A DNA stretch of 64,000 bases. It comes from Actinomyces viscosus (GTDB taxonomy: Bacteria > Actinomycetota > Actinomycetes > Actinomycetales > Actinomycetaceae). Under the pieces are notes generated by a model. It was given only the letters and a program-made list of their open reading frames with translations. It ran no database searches and was not told the origin of the DNA. The DNA is taken from NCBI RefSeq assembly GCF_900637975.1, contig NZ_LR134477.1:1798001-1862000 (forward strand), written 5' to 3'. Below, in pieces: positions 18,396 through 27,075 of this stretch (the first letter of the stretch is position 1; every line of letters begins with the position of its first letter). The position numbers and the translations under genes were made by a program.

Positions 18396-19232
18396 TCATC
18401 GGCGTCGCAGAACGGGGCGTCGGTCCTGACTGATGGTGATGCCGTCGGGGTCGACGGCGAGCGTCGCCCAGGGCGCCGCCCCATCCCGACGGGAAGCCGG
18501 GACATCAGCTGAACCAATGAATTTCAGGGATATCCACCGATCAGGTGAAGACTGGGCGAGAGCGAGGCTGAGTGCGCCGAGCAGAAGACCATGAGCCACG
18601 ACGTCGTCGGGACCGGCTCGCAGCCCGGCCTCAGCCGCCCTGCCGGCAAGGAGGTGGATGGGGTTGCCGTCCCCGGTGGCCTCTGCCCAGGCGGCGATGT
18701 CGCCGCGGGTGAGCCGGTAGAAGCGGGCGCCGGGCGGCGGATCAAATCCGACCCCGGACTCCGTGAGTTTCCCCGCCCGGACCGCGGTCGCCCGAGACGC
18801 CGGGGCGCGTCGGGCGAGCTCGTGGGTTACTCGCCAGCACCTCCCGCCCGCCTCCACCTCGGTCGCGGCTCGGAGGAGCTCCCAGCCTGCGCGGCCGGTC
18901 CGCTGAACCGTAGGCTCATCAGTACCCCCATCGAGGCCACAGGCCGATTCGGCCCCGTCAACGCGTGAGGGGATCGGCTCCATGAGGCAGCGACGGTGCA
19001 GCAGACCGTCCCAGGCGGTGGTCGTCTCACGGGACCGCACCCACTCCTGGACCTGCTGCATGGCCAGGACCGCGGGGACAACCGCCGTCGCCCCACGCCG
19101 AGCGAGACGAACCGCCTCCGCCTCGGAGAGCTCGGGCGGCCCTGACGGTGCGGACGCCCCCGTCGCAAGCACCTCGGCAAGGATCGTCGCGAGCTGCTCA
19201 ACGACGTCGTCGGAGAGGCTGGAACCGTTCAC
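18396..19232 (-). CDS. MaoC-like hot-dog domain protein (putative acyl dehydratase)
   Basis: A 278-residue protein from the GTG at 19232. The C-terminal half carries YRLTRGDIAAWAEATGDGNPIHL and VVAHGLLLGALSLALAQ, which match the MaoC hydratase motif with its catalytic Asp/Asn and His (D..NPIH...HG). The N-terminal half resembles the degenerate first hot-dog repeat of two-domain MaoC proteins but lacks clear catalytic residues. Such proteins hydrate 2-enoyl-CoA/ACP or act as 3-hydroxyacyl dehydratases. The longer frame from 19286 is possible. No operon partner is visible; the rpmG gene upstream is separated by 110 bases. Confidence 0.7.
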   Translation of the reverse strand: MNGSSLSDDVVEQLATILAEVLATGASAPSGPPELSEAEAVRLARRGATAVVPAVLAMQQVQEWVRSRETTTAWDGLLHRRCLMEPIPSRVDGAESACGLDGGTDEPTVQRTGRAGWELLRAATEVEAGGRCWRVTHELARRAPASRATAVRAGKLTESGVGFDPPPGARFYRLTRGDIAAWAEATGDGNPIHLLAGRAAEAGLRAGPDDVVAHGLLLGALSLALAQSSPDRWISLKFIGSADVPASRRDGAAPWATLAVDPDGITISQDRRPVLRRR

Positions 19233-19344
19233 GTCACCGATGCTAGGTGGTATCCCCCGGGCACGACGAAGCCCCGCCGACGTCATGCCGACGGGGCCTG
19301 CTCCTCGGTTGCAGGTGGTTGCTCCCGAGATCGGAACGCGCTGC

Positions 19345-19515
19345 TCAGCGGGTCTCGCGGTGCTCGGTGTGCTTGCCGCAGCGCGAGCAGAACTTGGAGA
19401 TGCTGAGACGGTCGGGGGTGTTCCGACGGTTCTTCTTGGTGATGTAGTTCCGCTCCTTGCACTCCGAGCAGGCCAGAGTGATCTTGGGGCGAACGTCGGC
19501 GGACTTGCTGGCCAC
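19345..19515 (-). CDS. rpmG: 50S ribosomal protein L33
   Basis: A 56-residue ribosomal protein with the full L33 pattern: [22 protein letters not shown] and [16 protein letters not shown]. It is a zinc-binding (C+) form with two CxxC pairs. GTG at 19515 is preceded by CGAGGAGAC, a strong ribosome binding site. It lies directly after three tRNA genes on the same strand, an arrangement usual in actinobacteria. In many species C+ and C- forms are swapped under zinc limitation; no regulator site is visible. Confidence 0.96.
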   Translation of the reverse strand: MASKSADVRPKITLACSECKERNYITKKNRRNTPDRLSISKFCSRCGKHTEHRETR

Positions 19516-19576
19516 GTTTGTCTCCTCGTGTCGATCCTCGAGCATGCGACGGGTGCGCTGTACTCGAAACCTTGCG

Positions 19577-19650
19577 TAGCGGGGGAGGGACTCGAACCCT
19601 CGACCTCACGATTATGAGTCGTGCGCTCTAACCAGCTGAGCTACCTCGCC
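19577..19650 (-). tRNA. tRNA-Met (CAT, elongator)
   Basis: A cloverleaf reads on the minus strand with D arm GCTCAGCTGGTTAGAGC, anticodon stem-loop CACGACTCATAATCGTG (anticodon CAT) and T arm GAGGGTTCGAGTCCCTC. The acceptor stem has one A-C mismatch and one G-T pair as read here. No CCA is encoded. It is the last of three clustered tRNAs. Confidence 0.93.
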
Positions 19651-19688
19651 ATAGGAACACAATGGGGGCCAGTGGCCCCCGCTGCGAG

Positions 19689-19761
19689 AGCCCCGAAAGG
19701 GAATCGAACCCTTGACCTTCTCCTTACCATGGAGACGCTCTGCCGACTGAGCTATCGGGGC
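19689..19761 (-). tRNA. tRNA-Thr (GGT)
   Basis: A full cloverleaf on the minus strand: acceptor GCCCCGA paired with TCGGGGC, D arm GCTCAGTCGGCAGAGC, anticodon loop ATGGTAA giving anticodon GGT, and T arm AAGGGTTCGATTCCCTT. CCA is not encoded. Confidence 0.95.
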
Positions 19762-19873
19762 AACGAGCCGAATCCTAGGCAGATCCGAACCGCGCTGGCA
19801 ATTCGGTCCGCCGTGGCTTCGCTCACTGCGGGCCTCGCCGCTGGGGCGAGATGCGATCAACGAGTGATCAGCG

Positions 19874-19955
19874 TGGCGGGTGAGGGATTCGAACCCCCGT
19901 AGCATTACGCGGCTGATTTACAGTCAGCTCCCATTGGCCGCTCGGGCAACCCGCC
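19874..19955 (-). tRNA. tRNA-Tyr (GTA)
   Basis: A class II tRNA on the minus strand: acceptor GGCGGGT/ACCCGCC, anticodon arm CTGACTGTAAATCAG (anticodon GTA), a variable arm about CCGCGTAATGCTACGG, and T arm GGGGGTTCGAATCCCTC. It is the first gene of the Tyr-Thr-Met-rpmG series. Confidence 0.95.
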
Positions 19956-20113
19956 TCGGCTCCGCGCTCCGGCCTCTCGGCCATCGCTTGGCGCCGTGGA
20001 AGAATAGCAAGGTGGTGGCGCGCAGCGCCAATCGCCCCCGTAGGACCCTCCTCACAGAACAACCCGCCTAGACTCGCCTCGACCGAAGTCCCACCCCGGA
20101 AAGGACTGCCGCC

Positions 20114-20611
20114 ATGGCCAACGACTCCTCCTTCGACGTCGTCTCCCGCCTCGACCGCCAGGAGGTGGACAACGCCGTCAACCAGTGCGCCAAGGAGATC
20201 TCCCAGCGCTACGACTTCCGCGGCGTCGACGCCTCCGTGAGCCTGTCCGGCGACACCATCACCCTGGAGGCCAACACCGCCGAGCGGGTCCTGGCGATCC
20301 TGGACGTCCTGGAGTCCAAGCTCTTCCGCCGCGGCGTCTCCCTCAAGGCCCTGGACCTGGGCGACAAGGAGCCGCGCCCCTCGGGCAAGCTCTACCGCCT
20401 GGTCTGCCCGCTGCGCGAGGGGCTGACCCAGGAGGTCGCCAAGAAGATCACCAAGGCGATCCGCGACGAGGGCCCCAAGAGCGTCAAGGCCACGATCCAG
20501 GGTGACGAGGTGCGTGTGACCTCCAAGTCCCGCGACGACCTCCAGTCGGTCATCTCCCTGCTCAAGAACCTCGACGTCGACGCCGCCCTCCAGTTCGTCA
20601 ACTACCGCTAG
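20114..20611 (+). CDS. YajQ family nucleotide-binding protein
   Basis: A 165-residue protein matching YajQ over its full length: [69 protein letters not shown] and the C-terminal [19 protein letters not shown]. The family binds nucleotides or RNA, and some members bind cyclic di-GMP; the cellular role here is unknown. AAAGGA lies upstream of the ATG at good distance. It is monocistronic, converging on the TetR gene. Confidence 0.92.
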   Translation: MANDSSFDVVSRLDRQEVDNAVNQCAKEISQRYDFRGVDASVSLSGDTITLEANTAERVLAILDVLESKLFRRGVSLKALDLGDKEPRPSGKLYRLVCPLREGLTQEVAKKITKAIRDEGPKSVKATIQGDEVRVTSKSRDDLQSVISLLKNLDVDAALQFVNYR

Positions 20612-20668
20612 GACGCCACGCAATCCGCGACATGAGCCCGAGGACGTCACGGCCCTCGGCGCACAGGC

Positions 20669-21292
20669 CTACATGACGGCCCGCTGACGCCCGCAGGGAT
20701 GGGGGAAGGCACTCGTGACTGCGTCGCGCAGCAGCTCGGTCCCGGACAGACTCGGGTCGAGCAGCATCGTGGCGCCGATTCCGACGACGGTTACCCACAA
20801 CTGCTGAGCAACCCGCTGAGGCTCCACGTCGGGCGCCGCCTCCCCGCACCGCTGGGCGTTGCGGACCACACCGGCGAGTCTCTCGCGAAAGGCCCGGTCA
20901 GAATCCCGAGCAACCGCTGCGATCCCCTCATCTCCCGCAGCCAGGGCATGGAACTCCCGACGCACCTGGCACTCACGGATCCTCGCGGCATCCAAGGGGA
21001 GGAGCTCGGCCAGGCCGAGAGCAGCCATCTCGCGTATGGAAGCGGCTTCCTCCTCCCCCTGCTCCACGATCGTGGCCACACGGCTATCAACGTCAGCCAG
21101 CAGATCGACAAAGACACGCTGCATCAGCGCACCCTTGGACGAGAAGTAGTGCTGAACCAGTCCAACTGACACACCGGCACGGCGAGCCACGGAGGCCACC
21201 GTGACCCCGGAGAGTCCCTCATCCAAGGCGACGTCACGCGCAGCCCGCGCCATCTGCCGGCGGCGCGCATCATGATCCGCGGTTCGTGCCAT
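20669..21292 (-). CDS. TetR family transcriptional regulator
   Basis: A 207-residue regulator. The N-terminal helix-turn-helix (about 10-55) reads ARDVALDEGLSGVTVASVARRAGVSVGLVQHYFSSKG, the classic TetR block with recognition helix VGLVQHYF. The C-terminal ligand domain contains VRREFHALAAGDEG, of the BetI/TetR_C type. It starts 34 bases from the divergent serine hydrolase gene and probably represses it and itself. Confidence 0.9.
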   Translation of the reverse strand: MARTADHDARRRQMARAARDVALDEGLSGVTVASVARRAGVSVGLVQHYFSSKGALMQRVFVDLLADVDSRVATIVEQGEEEAASIREMAALGLAELLPLDAARIRECQVRREFHALAAGDEGIAAVARDSDRAFRERLAGVVRNAQRCGEAAPDVEPQRVAQQLWVTVVGIGATMLLDPSLSGTELLRDAVTSAFPHPCGRQRAVM

Positions 21293-21302
21293 GGAAGAGA
21301 TG

Positions 21303-21324
21303 GTAACGCCGTGATATCAATACC
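21303..21324. promoter_or_regulatory. Possible TetR-family operator in a short divergent promoter
   Basis: The 34-base gap between the two divergent starts holds an imperfect palindrome with outer arms GGTAACG and CAATACC and an inner GATATC. Outer matching is 5 of 7 positions. This is the only space available for control of both genes, so an operator here is plausible but unproven. Confidence 0.35.
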
Positions 21325-21326
21325 GT

Positions 21327-22622
21327 ATGAGCATTCAATTATGGTTCAGGCTGTCCGCGCTTCTGACCGCAGTGGCCCTGCTGCACGCCTCGGCGCCGGC
21401 AACCGCATCACGTTCCGAGCTGGATACGGCGATCTCCCAGGCGAAAGAGGCCGGCGCCCCCTCGGGCGCCTTCGCGCTTCTGAGGGACGGAGAGGTCGTG
21501 CAGGTCGAGACCTTCGGCGAGGCGAACCCGGACTCGGTGTTCCTGTGGGGTTCGGTATCCAAGCCGGTTGCGGCTTCCATCGCTCGTGAGCTGGAGTCGC
21601 AGGGCCGCCTTGATCCGAACGCACCGGCCGAGCAGTACGCACCGGGTAGCACGGAAGCCTCGGTGCGCCACCTGGTCAACCACACCTCCGGTCTCGGTTT
21701 CGGCGCCAAGGAGCTTGATGTCGACCGACCGAGGGCCAACGCCCGCGACGTCGTGGCGGACCACCCGGCCACTAGTACGGCAGGCGGGTACCAGTACTCG
21801 AGCCTGGGATACCTGCATCTCCAGGCGGTCCTGGAATCCGCCTCTGGAGGCTCCTACCACAGCCTCGTCAGCGAGAGCCTCCCGGGTGCCGGTGCCAGCC
21901 AGGAGTTCTGCGAGCACCGTATCCAGGGACACCGGCTCGCCGGGCCGATAGCGCTCCCGCTCGACTCCGGCTACGACGGCGCTGGCGGTGCTTACGGGTA
22001 CACATGCGGAGACATCGGCACTCTCGCGTCCTTCGCCCAGCAACATGTGAGGGATCCGGACCTGACGGACGTGGTGGACACCGGCCAGCATGAGCAGCAG
22101 TACGCCGGAGGCTGGCGTCTCACCCACGAGGACGACGGACGCCTCACCCACTGGCACACCGGTACGGTCCCCGGGTACTTCAGCGCCATATATCTTGATA
22201 TCTCCAGCGGAGACGGGACAGCCATGCTTCTCAACGCCTCCGGATACCTGCATGAGCAGGAGCTGGCCTCGGTGGCCCGAGCGGCTTTCGATCGAAGCAC
22301 TGACCGCAAGCCGGCGACCGAGGCCGGCTCGTTCGCCGCCACGCTCATCCCGACCGCTCTCGCAGGGAGTGCTGTCCTCGTCATGGCTGCCGGCTTCAGG
22401 TGGCGCTCACGCCGCGCGGCACTGACGTGGACCGCGCTGCTCACGGCGCTGACCTCATCCGGCGTCGGGCTGCTCATGTGGTCGGGATACCCGGCGCGCT
22501 ACCTGTGGCTGTGGGAGCCTGGGACGCTCGTAGCGGCGGGTATGCTGACCCTGGCGCTCCTGGTGGCTGCGACGGCATCCCTGTGCCGGCTCAGGACGAC
22601 AGCAGCGTCAGGACGGCCTTGA
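21327..22622 (+). CDS. Membrane-anchored serine beta-lactamase-like hydrolase
   Basis: A 431-residue protein. A signal peptide or anchor (about 7-27) is followed by a penicillin-binding/beta-lactamase fold (about 30-330) with the SxxK tetrad as S76VSK79, a second-motif region YSSLGY in place of YxN, and HTG as the third motif. Three further hydrophobic helices (about 340-425) follow, an architecture seen in secreted class C-type hydrolases of unknown substrate. Its divergent TetR neighbour probably controls it. The tail overlaps the convergent response regulator gene by 32 bases. An esterase or peptidase role is as likely as beta-lactam hydrolysis. Confidence 0.8.
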   Translation: MSIQLWFRLSALLTAVALLHASAPATASRSELDTAISQAKEAGAPSGAFALLRDGEVVQVETFGEANPDSVFLWGSVSKPVAASIARELESQGRLDPNAPAEQYAPGSTEASVRHLVNHTSGLGFGAKELDVDRPRANARDVVADHPATSTAGGYQYSSLGYLHLQAVLESASGGSYHSLVSESLPGAGASQEFCEHRIQGHRLAGPIALPLDSGYDGAGGAYGYTCGDIGTLASFAQQHVRDPDLTDVVDTGQHEQQYAGGWRLTHEDDGRLTHWHTGTVPGYFSAIYLDISSGDGTAMLLNASGYLHEQELASVARAAFDRSTDRKPATEAGSFAATLIPTALAGSAVLVMAAGFRWRSRRAALTWTALLTALTSSGVGLLMWSGYPARYLWLWEPGTLVAAGMLTLALLVAATASLCRLRTTAASGRP

Positions 22623-23235
22623 CGCGTCGGTGGACGGCGGCGTCGGGCAGCAGGCCGAGCTTGGCGAAGATCCGCTGGGTGTGCTTCTCCACGGCGCCCT
22701 CGGTGACCACCATGACCTCGGCGATGCCGGCATTCGTGTGGCCCTCGGCCATGAGGGCCAGGACCTCCCGCTCCCGGGGCGTGAGCTCCTCGAGCGGGTC
22801 GTTGCGCCGTCCGCGCTGGAGGACCTGGGAGACGACGTCGGGGTCGAGCACCAGCTCGCCGCGCGCCACCCGCTCGACCGCCCCGAGGAAGGCGTCGATG
22901 TCGCCGACCCGGTCCTTGAGGAGGTAGCCGAGCGCACCGCCGCCGTCGGCCAGGAGATCGGGCAGGTAGCCGGCGACGACGTACTGGCTCAGCAGCAGGA
23001 CCGGTGCGCCCGGCCACTGGGCGCGGATACGGGTGGTGGCGCGCAGGCCCTCATCGGTGTGGGAGGGCGGCATCCGAATGTCGGCGACGACGACGTCGGG
23101 GCGTAGCCGCAGGGCCTCACTCACGAGGGCGTCACCGTCCCCCACTCCCCCGACGACCTCGTGGCCGCCGTCGGCCAGGATGAGGGCCAGCCCCTCGCGC
23201 AGCAGGACGGAGTCGTCAGCGATCAGAACGCGCAC
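22591..23235 (-). CDS. NarL/FixJ family response regulator (LuxR-type HTH)
   Basis: A 214-residue regulator. The receiver domain has ADD (6-8) and phosphorylation site Asp52 in VVVADIRMPPSHTDEG, the MPPxxTDEG form common in actinobacterial regulators. The C-terminal LuxR HTH reads ELTPREREVLALMAEGHTNAGIAEVMVVTEGAVEKHTQRIFAKLGL. It overlaps the kinase gene upstream by 13 bases, so the pair is cotranscribed and coupled. Confidence 0.93.
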   Translation of the reverse strand: MRVLIADDSVLLREGLALILADGGHEVVGGVGDGDALVSEALRLRPDVVVADIRMPPSHTDEGLRATTRIRAQWPGAPVLLLSQYVVAGYLPDLLADGGGALGYLLKDRVGDIDAFLGAVERVARGELVLDPDVVSQVLQRGRRNDPLEELTPREREVLALMAEGHTNAGIAEVMVVTEGAVEKHTQRIFAKLGLLPDAAVHRRVKAVLTLLSS

Positions 23236-24482
23236 GGGATCATCGCCTCCACTGTGGTCGGCCCGCCGGCCGGGGACATGAGCGCGAGCCTACCGTCGAC
23301 GCCGTTGAGGCGCTCGACCAGGCCGGCCAGGCCGTGGCCCTTGGCGGTCGACGCCCCGCCGATGCCGTTGTCGCTGACCGTCACGTGCAGGACGCCATCG
23401 GCCACGCGGGCCTCGACGGCGGCCGCCGTGGCCCCGGAGTGCTTGTTGAGGTTGGCCAGGGACTCGCTGATGACGAAGTAGGCGGCCTGGGAGACGTGGT
23501 CGGGCAGGTCCTCGGACAGCTCGGTGCTCACGGTGACCGGGACGGAGGAGCGGGTGGCGGCCTCGGTGATGGCGGCGGCCAGGCCGCGGTCGACGAGGAC
23601 GGGCGGAGCGATGCCGCGGGAGAGCTGGCGCAGCTCGTCAAGGGTCTGCTGGGTCTGGTCCATGGCGCCCTGGATGATCGCGGAGGCGGCCACCGGGTCC
23701 TTCTCGGCCTGGCGCTGGGCACGGGCCAGGTCCATACGCAGGCGCACGAGACGCTGCTGGGGTCCGTCGTGGATGTCGCGCTCCAGGCGGCGGCGGGTGT
23801 CCGCCTCCGCCCGCTGGACGGCGGCCCGGGAGGTCTGGAGGCGGCTGACCTCACTGCGCCAGGAGAGCATGCCGCGGATGAGCCCCGCCTGCATGGCGGC
23901 CAGGCCCCGCAGGACGAAGGGGGCGGTGAGCATGAAGATGACGCCGACGGTCAGGTCGATCACGACGTCCCAGAGCAGAGGCGGGTACAGACCCAGAAGA
24001 TCGGACAGACCATTGCGTTGATCTCCAAGGATTGATTCGGTAATGACATCGGCGATGGGGCCGAGGAGGCCGCCCACTGCCGCCGCCAGCCACACGACGG
24101 TGAGGATCCAGCTGACGAGGGATACCGGGAAGAAGACGATGACCCACAGCAGGTCCACCCAGCGCTGAGGGTCGCGCAGGCGTCGCAGGATCATGCGGTG
24201 CAGGGAGGTTCCCGGCTCGGGTTCGAGGTAGCCGCCCGGCACCGGCTCGCGCCCGTCCAGGCGCGCCACGGCGAGGCGGGCCAGGTTGGCGAAGCCCCCG
24301 GCGATGCTCAGGGCCAGGACGAGCACCATCAGCCCCACCCAGATGATGACGGTGCCCGTACCGAGGGCGGTCAGCGGCAGGACGAGGCAGAAGGCGAGCA
24401 GGCTCAGCGGCCAGCTCAGGAGGAGGAAGGTGGCGTCCCGGCCGAGTCGGCGGTAGCGCGAGGCCCATGTTGATCGGTTCAT
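23223..24482 (-). CDS. Two-component sensor histidine kinase (HisKA_3 class)
   Basis: A 419-residue membrane kinase. Four hydrophobic helices (about 18-45, 48-70, 110-140, 170-195) form a sensor like the DUF1206/PspC-type "sensor domain" of actinobacterial NarL-pair kinases. The dimerisation segment has RRRLERDIHDGPQQRLVRLRM with the phospho-accepting His, and the ATPase domain has SESLANLNKHSGAT and the G box DNGIGGA plus GHGLAGLVERL. It forms an operon with the response regulator. The signal is unknown; envelope stress is a typical cue for this architecture. Confidence 0.92.
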   Translation of the reverse strand: MNRSTWASRYRRLGRDATFLLLSWPLSLLAFCLVLPLTALGTGTVIIWVGLMVLVLALSIAGGFANLARLAVARLDGREPVPGGYLEPEPGTSLHRMILRRLRDPQRWVDLLWVIVFFPVSLVSWILTVVWLAAAVGGLLGPIADVITESILGDQRNGLSDLLGLYPPLLWDVVIDLTVGVIFMLTAPFVLRGLAAMQAGLIRGMLSWRSEVSRLQTSRAAVQRAEADTRRRLERDIHDGPQQRLVRLRMDLARAQRQAEKDPVAASAIIQGAMDQTQQTLDELRQLSRGIAPPVLVDRGLAAAITEAATRSSVPVTVSTELSEDLPDHVSQAAYFVISESLANLNKHSGATAAAVEARVADGVLHVTVSDNGIGGASTAKGHGLAGLVERLNGVDGRLALMSPAGGPTTVEAMIPCAF

Positions 24483-24560
24483 GCCTCATATCCTCCTCAG
24501 GCCTGGAATCATGCCCAATCCTGTCACCTGGCGAGGCCTTGGTGGGGCTAGCCCGACATG

Positions 24561-25574
24561 TCAGTCTGTGAGTCGGGCGACCAGGCTGCGGGCGAGCTCG
24601 TCGGCCCACGTCCCGTAGCAGGCCTTGTCGGGGCGGCTGAGGCAGTACAGGAGGTTGCCCAGGCGGTCGAGGAGCTCGTAGGCGCTGCGGCGGGCCAGCA
24701 GCTGCTGCGGCTCGTCGGCGCCGGTGGCCGGCGGGATGCTCATGCGCTGCGCGTACCACGAGTACTCAGTGACGAGGGCGGCGACGGCGTCGGGCGTCAG
24801 GGGCAGGTACCAGGGGCCTCCGGTCACCCGGCCGCCGATGAGGGCCAGGTCCTTGGCAACGTCACCGGGACCCGACCACTCGAAGTCGATGAACCGCGGG
24901 ACGCCGTCGGGGCCGAGGATGACGTTGGTGGCGACGAGGTCGCCGTGGATGAGCGGGTGGGCGCGGACTCCCGAGAAGGCGGGATCGAGACGGGCCAGCT
25001 CGCGGCGCCAGGCGGGCAGGAGCGAGGCGACGCGTGGATCGGTGAGCGTATTCGGGTGGCGTTCTCCCCACCAGGTCAGCAGCTCCTCTCCCTGCTCGCT
25101 AGCGCTCAGAACTCGCGCGGTCGACGGCGCAGAGTTGGCAGCAGGGCCGGCCGCGAGGTCCGCCGCGAGCGCCGCGTGCAGGCGGGCGATCTGGTGGGCG
25201 AGGGCGGCCACGAGCCCCGGGTTCCAGTCGCCGGCTCGCAGGGCTCGGCCGGGGACGTGGGTGGTCACCATGTAGGGGGCGCCGAGCGGGTTGTCGGAGC
25301 CGGCCTCCAGGGCGACGGCGCTGGTGCCGATCTCAGGCGGAACGCGCCTAAGGGCCTCGAACTCGGCGGTCATGGAACGGGGCATCTCGCGGCCGGCGCG
25401 ACGTGGAACGCGCAGGACGCGGGCCCGCGGGCCGGAGCCGATCCGCCAGGCGGTATAGCTCTCTCCGGCTCCGAGCGGCTTAACCGGTCCGGTGCCCACG
25501 CCGCGGAGCCGGCCGGCGTCGACGGCGGCCCGAACACGTCGGGCGAGGTCGTCGGGCGGGGGCGGAGCGTGCAC
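24561..25574 (-). CDS. Aminoglycoside phosphotransferase (APH)-family kinase
   Basis: A 337-residue kinase-like protein. The catalytic loop HPLIHGDLVATNV contains the Brenner-type HGDxxxxN motif and is followed by metal-binding FIDFEWSGPGD. The family phosphorylates small molecules such as aminoglycosides, choline or homoserine; nothing here fixes the substrate. GTG start at 25574, with the small P-loop gene ending 59 bases upstream. Resistance should not be assumed from family membership. Confidence 0.8.
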   Translation of the reverse strand: MHAPPPPDDLARRVRAAVDAGRLRGVGTGPVKPLGAGESYTAWRIGSGPRARVLRVPRRAGREMPRSMTAEFEALRRVPPEIGTSAVALEAGSDNPLGAPYMVTTHVPGRALRAGDWNPGLVAALAHQIARLHAALAADLAAGPAANSAPSTARVLSASEQGEELLTWWGERHPNTLTDPRVASLLPAWRRELARLDPAFSGVRAHPLIHGDLVATNVILGPDGVPRFIDFEWSGPGDVAKDLALIGGRVTGGPWYLPLTPDAVAALVTEYSWYAQRMSIPPATGADEPQQLLARRSAYELLDRLGNLLYCLSRPDKACYGTWADELARSLVARLTD

Positions 25575-25633
25575 TGCCCTATCTCACCACCGCGCCTGGG
25601 GCCACCAAGCTAGCCGCAGAACCAGCCACAGAT

Positions 25634-26170
25634 CTAAGCACCGACACTGCTCGCGTCGACGATGGCTTGGGCGGCCTCGGTGGCGGTGAGCTCGGCGGTG
25701 TCCAGCCGGAGACCGGCCTCGGGCCAGGGGGCGTAGTCGCGTTGCTCGATCGCCCGCCAGTCCGGCAGCTCGAGGCCCTCGATGTCGCTGACCCGCTGCC
25801 GGGCGCGGCGGCGGTGCTCGGCCTGATCGGAGCAGACGAGCTCGACGGCGAGGAAGCGGCACCCCAGGGCCGACGCGGCCTCCTCCCACAGGCGACGGGT
25901 GACGGGCAGCGGGTTGACGCACTCGACCAGCACGTCAGCACCCGTGGCCAGGACGTCCCGAGCGACGGCGGCGGCGGCATAGTAGCCGGCGCCCCCGGGC
26001 GCACCGGGAAGCATCTCGCCGCTGTCCCGCAGGGCCTGCTCGATGGAGTCGATGCGCAACCAGGTCGGGATCCGGCTATGCGAGTGCGCCTCGGCGCGCA
26101 GACGCAGAACCTCTCGGCACACGGCGGTCTTACCGACGGCCGGCAGCCCGCCGACGACGGTCAGGGTCAC
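25634..26170 (-). CDS. Small P-loop kinase/ATPase
   Basis: A 178-residue protein opening with a Walker A motif GLPAVGKT (8-15). ADVLVECVNPLPVTRRLWEE resembles the second strand-loop of Zeta-toxin/chloramphenicol-phosphotransferase-like or gluconokinase-like AAA kinases, and a lid-type RRRARQR segment follows. It is likely a small-molecule kinase of unknown substrate. The GTG start lies two bases after the htpX stop, so both are read from one transcript. No matching antitoxin gene was seen, so a toxin role is not supported. Confidence 0.68.
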   Translation of the reverse strand: MTLTVVGGLPAVGKTAVCREVLRLRAEAHSHSRIPTWLRIDSIEQALRDSGEMLPGAPGGAGYYAAAAVARDVLATGADVLVECVNPLPVTRRLWEEAASALGCRFLAVELVCSDQAEHRRRARQRVSDIEGLELPDWRAIEQRDYAPWPEAGLRLDTAELTATEAAQAIVDASSVGA

Positions 26171-26172
26171 CG

Positions 26173-27042
26173 TCAGTAACCGGCCATCTGCTCGAGGCGG
26201 GCGATGCGCTTGTCCATCGGCGGGTGGGTGGAGAAGAGGTTGCGCAGGCTCCCGAAGGGGTTGGCGATCATCATCGAGGAGACCGGCTCCAGTCGCGGGT
26301 CCTGCCCCATGGGCACACGCGAGATACCCGACTCGAGCTTGCTGAGCGCACTGGCCAGGGCGAGCGGGTCCTGGGTGAGCTCGGCGCCGTCGTGATCAGC
26401 GTCGTACTCGCGGGTGCGCGAGATGGCGAACTGGGTGACGGTGGCGGCCAGGGGCGCCAGGAGGGAGAGCAGCAGGACGGCGATGATGTTGCCGCCGTCC
26501 CGGTCGCGCCGGTTGCCGCCGCCGAAGAACAGAGCCATGGAGGCCACCGAGGAGATGACACCGGCGATGCCCGCGGCCACCGAGGAGGTGAGGATGTCGC
26601 GGTTGTAGACGTGTGAGAGCTCGTGGCCCAGGACGCCGCGCAACTCACGCTCGTTGAGTAGCTGAAGGATGCCCTGGGTGCAGCACACGGCGGCGTGCGA
26701 GGGGCTGCGGCCGGTGGCGAAGGCGTTGGGGCTCATCGTGGGGGCCACGTAGAGGCGCGGCATGGGCTGGCCAGCAGCGGCGGAGAGCTCACGCACGATG
26801 GCGTACATCTGGGGCTGCTGGGCCTCGGTGACCTCGATGGCGCCCATGGAGCGCACCGCGATCTTGTCGGAGTTCCAGAAGCCGTAGGCGGTCTGCACCA
26901 GGCCGATGACCGGCGCGATGATCAGCCAGATGGCGGAGCCGGTCCCCCTGGCCAGCGCGTAGCCGAGCAGGAGAAGCAGGCTCCACATGCCGCCCAGGAG
27001 GACGGCGGTCTTGAGACCGTTGTAGTGGTGGGTCCTTGTCAT
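26173..27042 (-). CDS. htpX: HtpX-type M48 membrane zinc metalloprotease
   Basis: A 289-residue protease. Two N-terminal helices (about 12-30 and 35-55) lead to the cytoplasmic catalytic domain with H140ELSH144 (HExxH) and the third zinc ligand Glu in REYDADHDGAEL; two more hydrophobic segments (about 150-195) lie between. HtpX degrades misfolded membrane proteins in envelope stress. THPPMDKRIARLE at the C-terminus is a family signature. A truncated paralogue begins at 29155 with a near-identical first 35 codons. Confidence 0.95.
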   Translation of the reverse strand: MTRTHHYNGLKTAVLLGGMWSLLLLLGYALARGTGSAIWLIIAPVIGLVQTAYGFWNSDKIAVRSMGAIEVTEAQQPQMYAIVRELSAAAGQPMPRLYVAPTMSPNAFATGRSPSHAAVCCTQGILQLLNERELRGVLGHELSHVYNRDILTSSVAAGIAGVISSVASMALFFGGGNRRDRDGGNIIAVLLLSLLAPLAATVTQFAISRTREYDADHDGAELTQDPLALASALSKLESGISRVPMGQDPRLEPVSSMMIANPFGSLRNLFSTHPPMDKRIARLEQMAGY

Positions 27043-27075
27043 GGGTGGAGACTATGGGATGAACCTGTGTCTGAC

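Noticed and set aside
24561..25574. Phosphotransferase as an antibiotic resistance gene
   Set aside because: Only general kinase-fold motifs are visible. Most members of this family act on housekeeping metabolites, and there is no resistance context.
25634..26170. Small P-loop kinase as a Zeta-type toxin
   Set aside because: The Walker A motif fits, but no antitoxin gene lies next to it and it is coupled to htpX.
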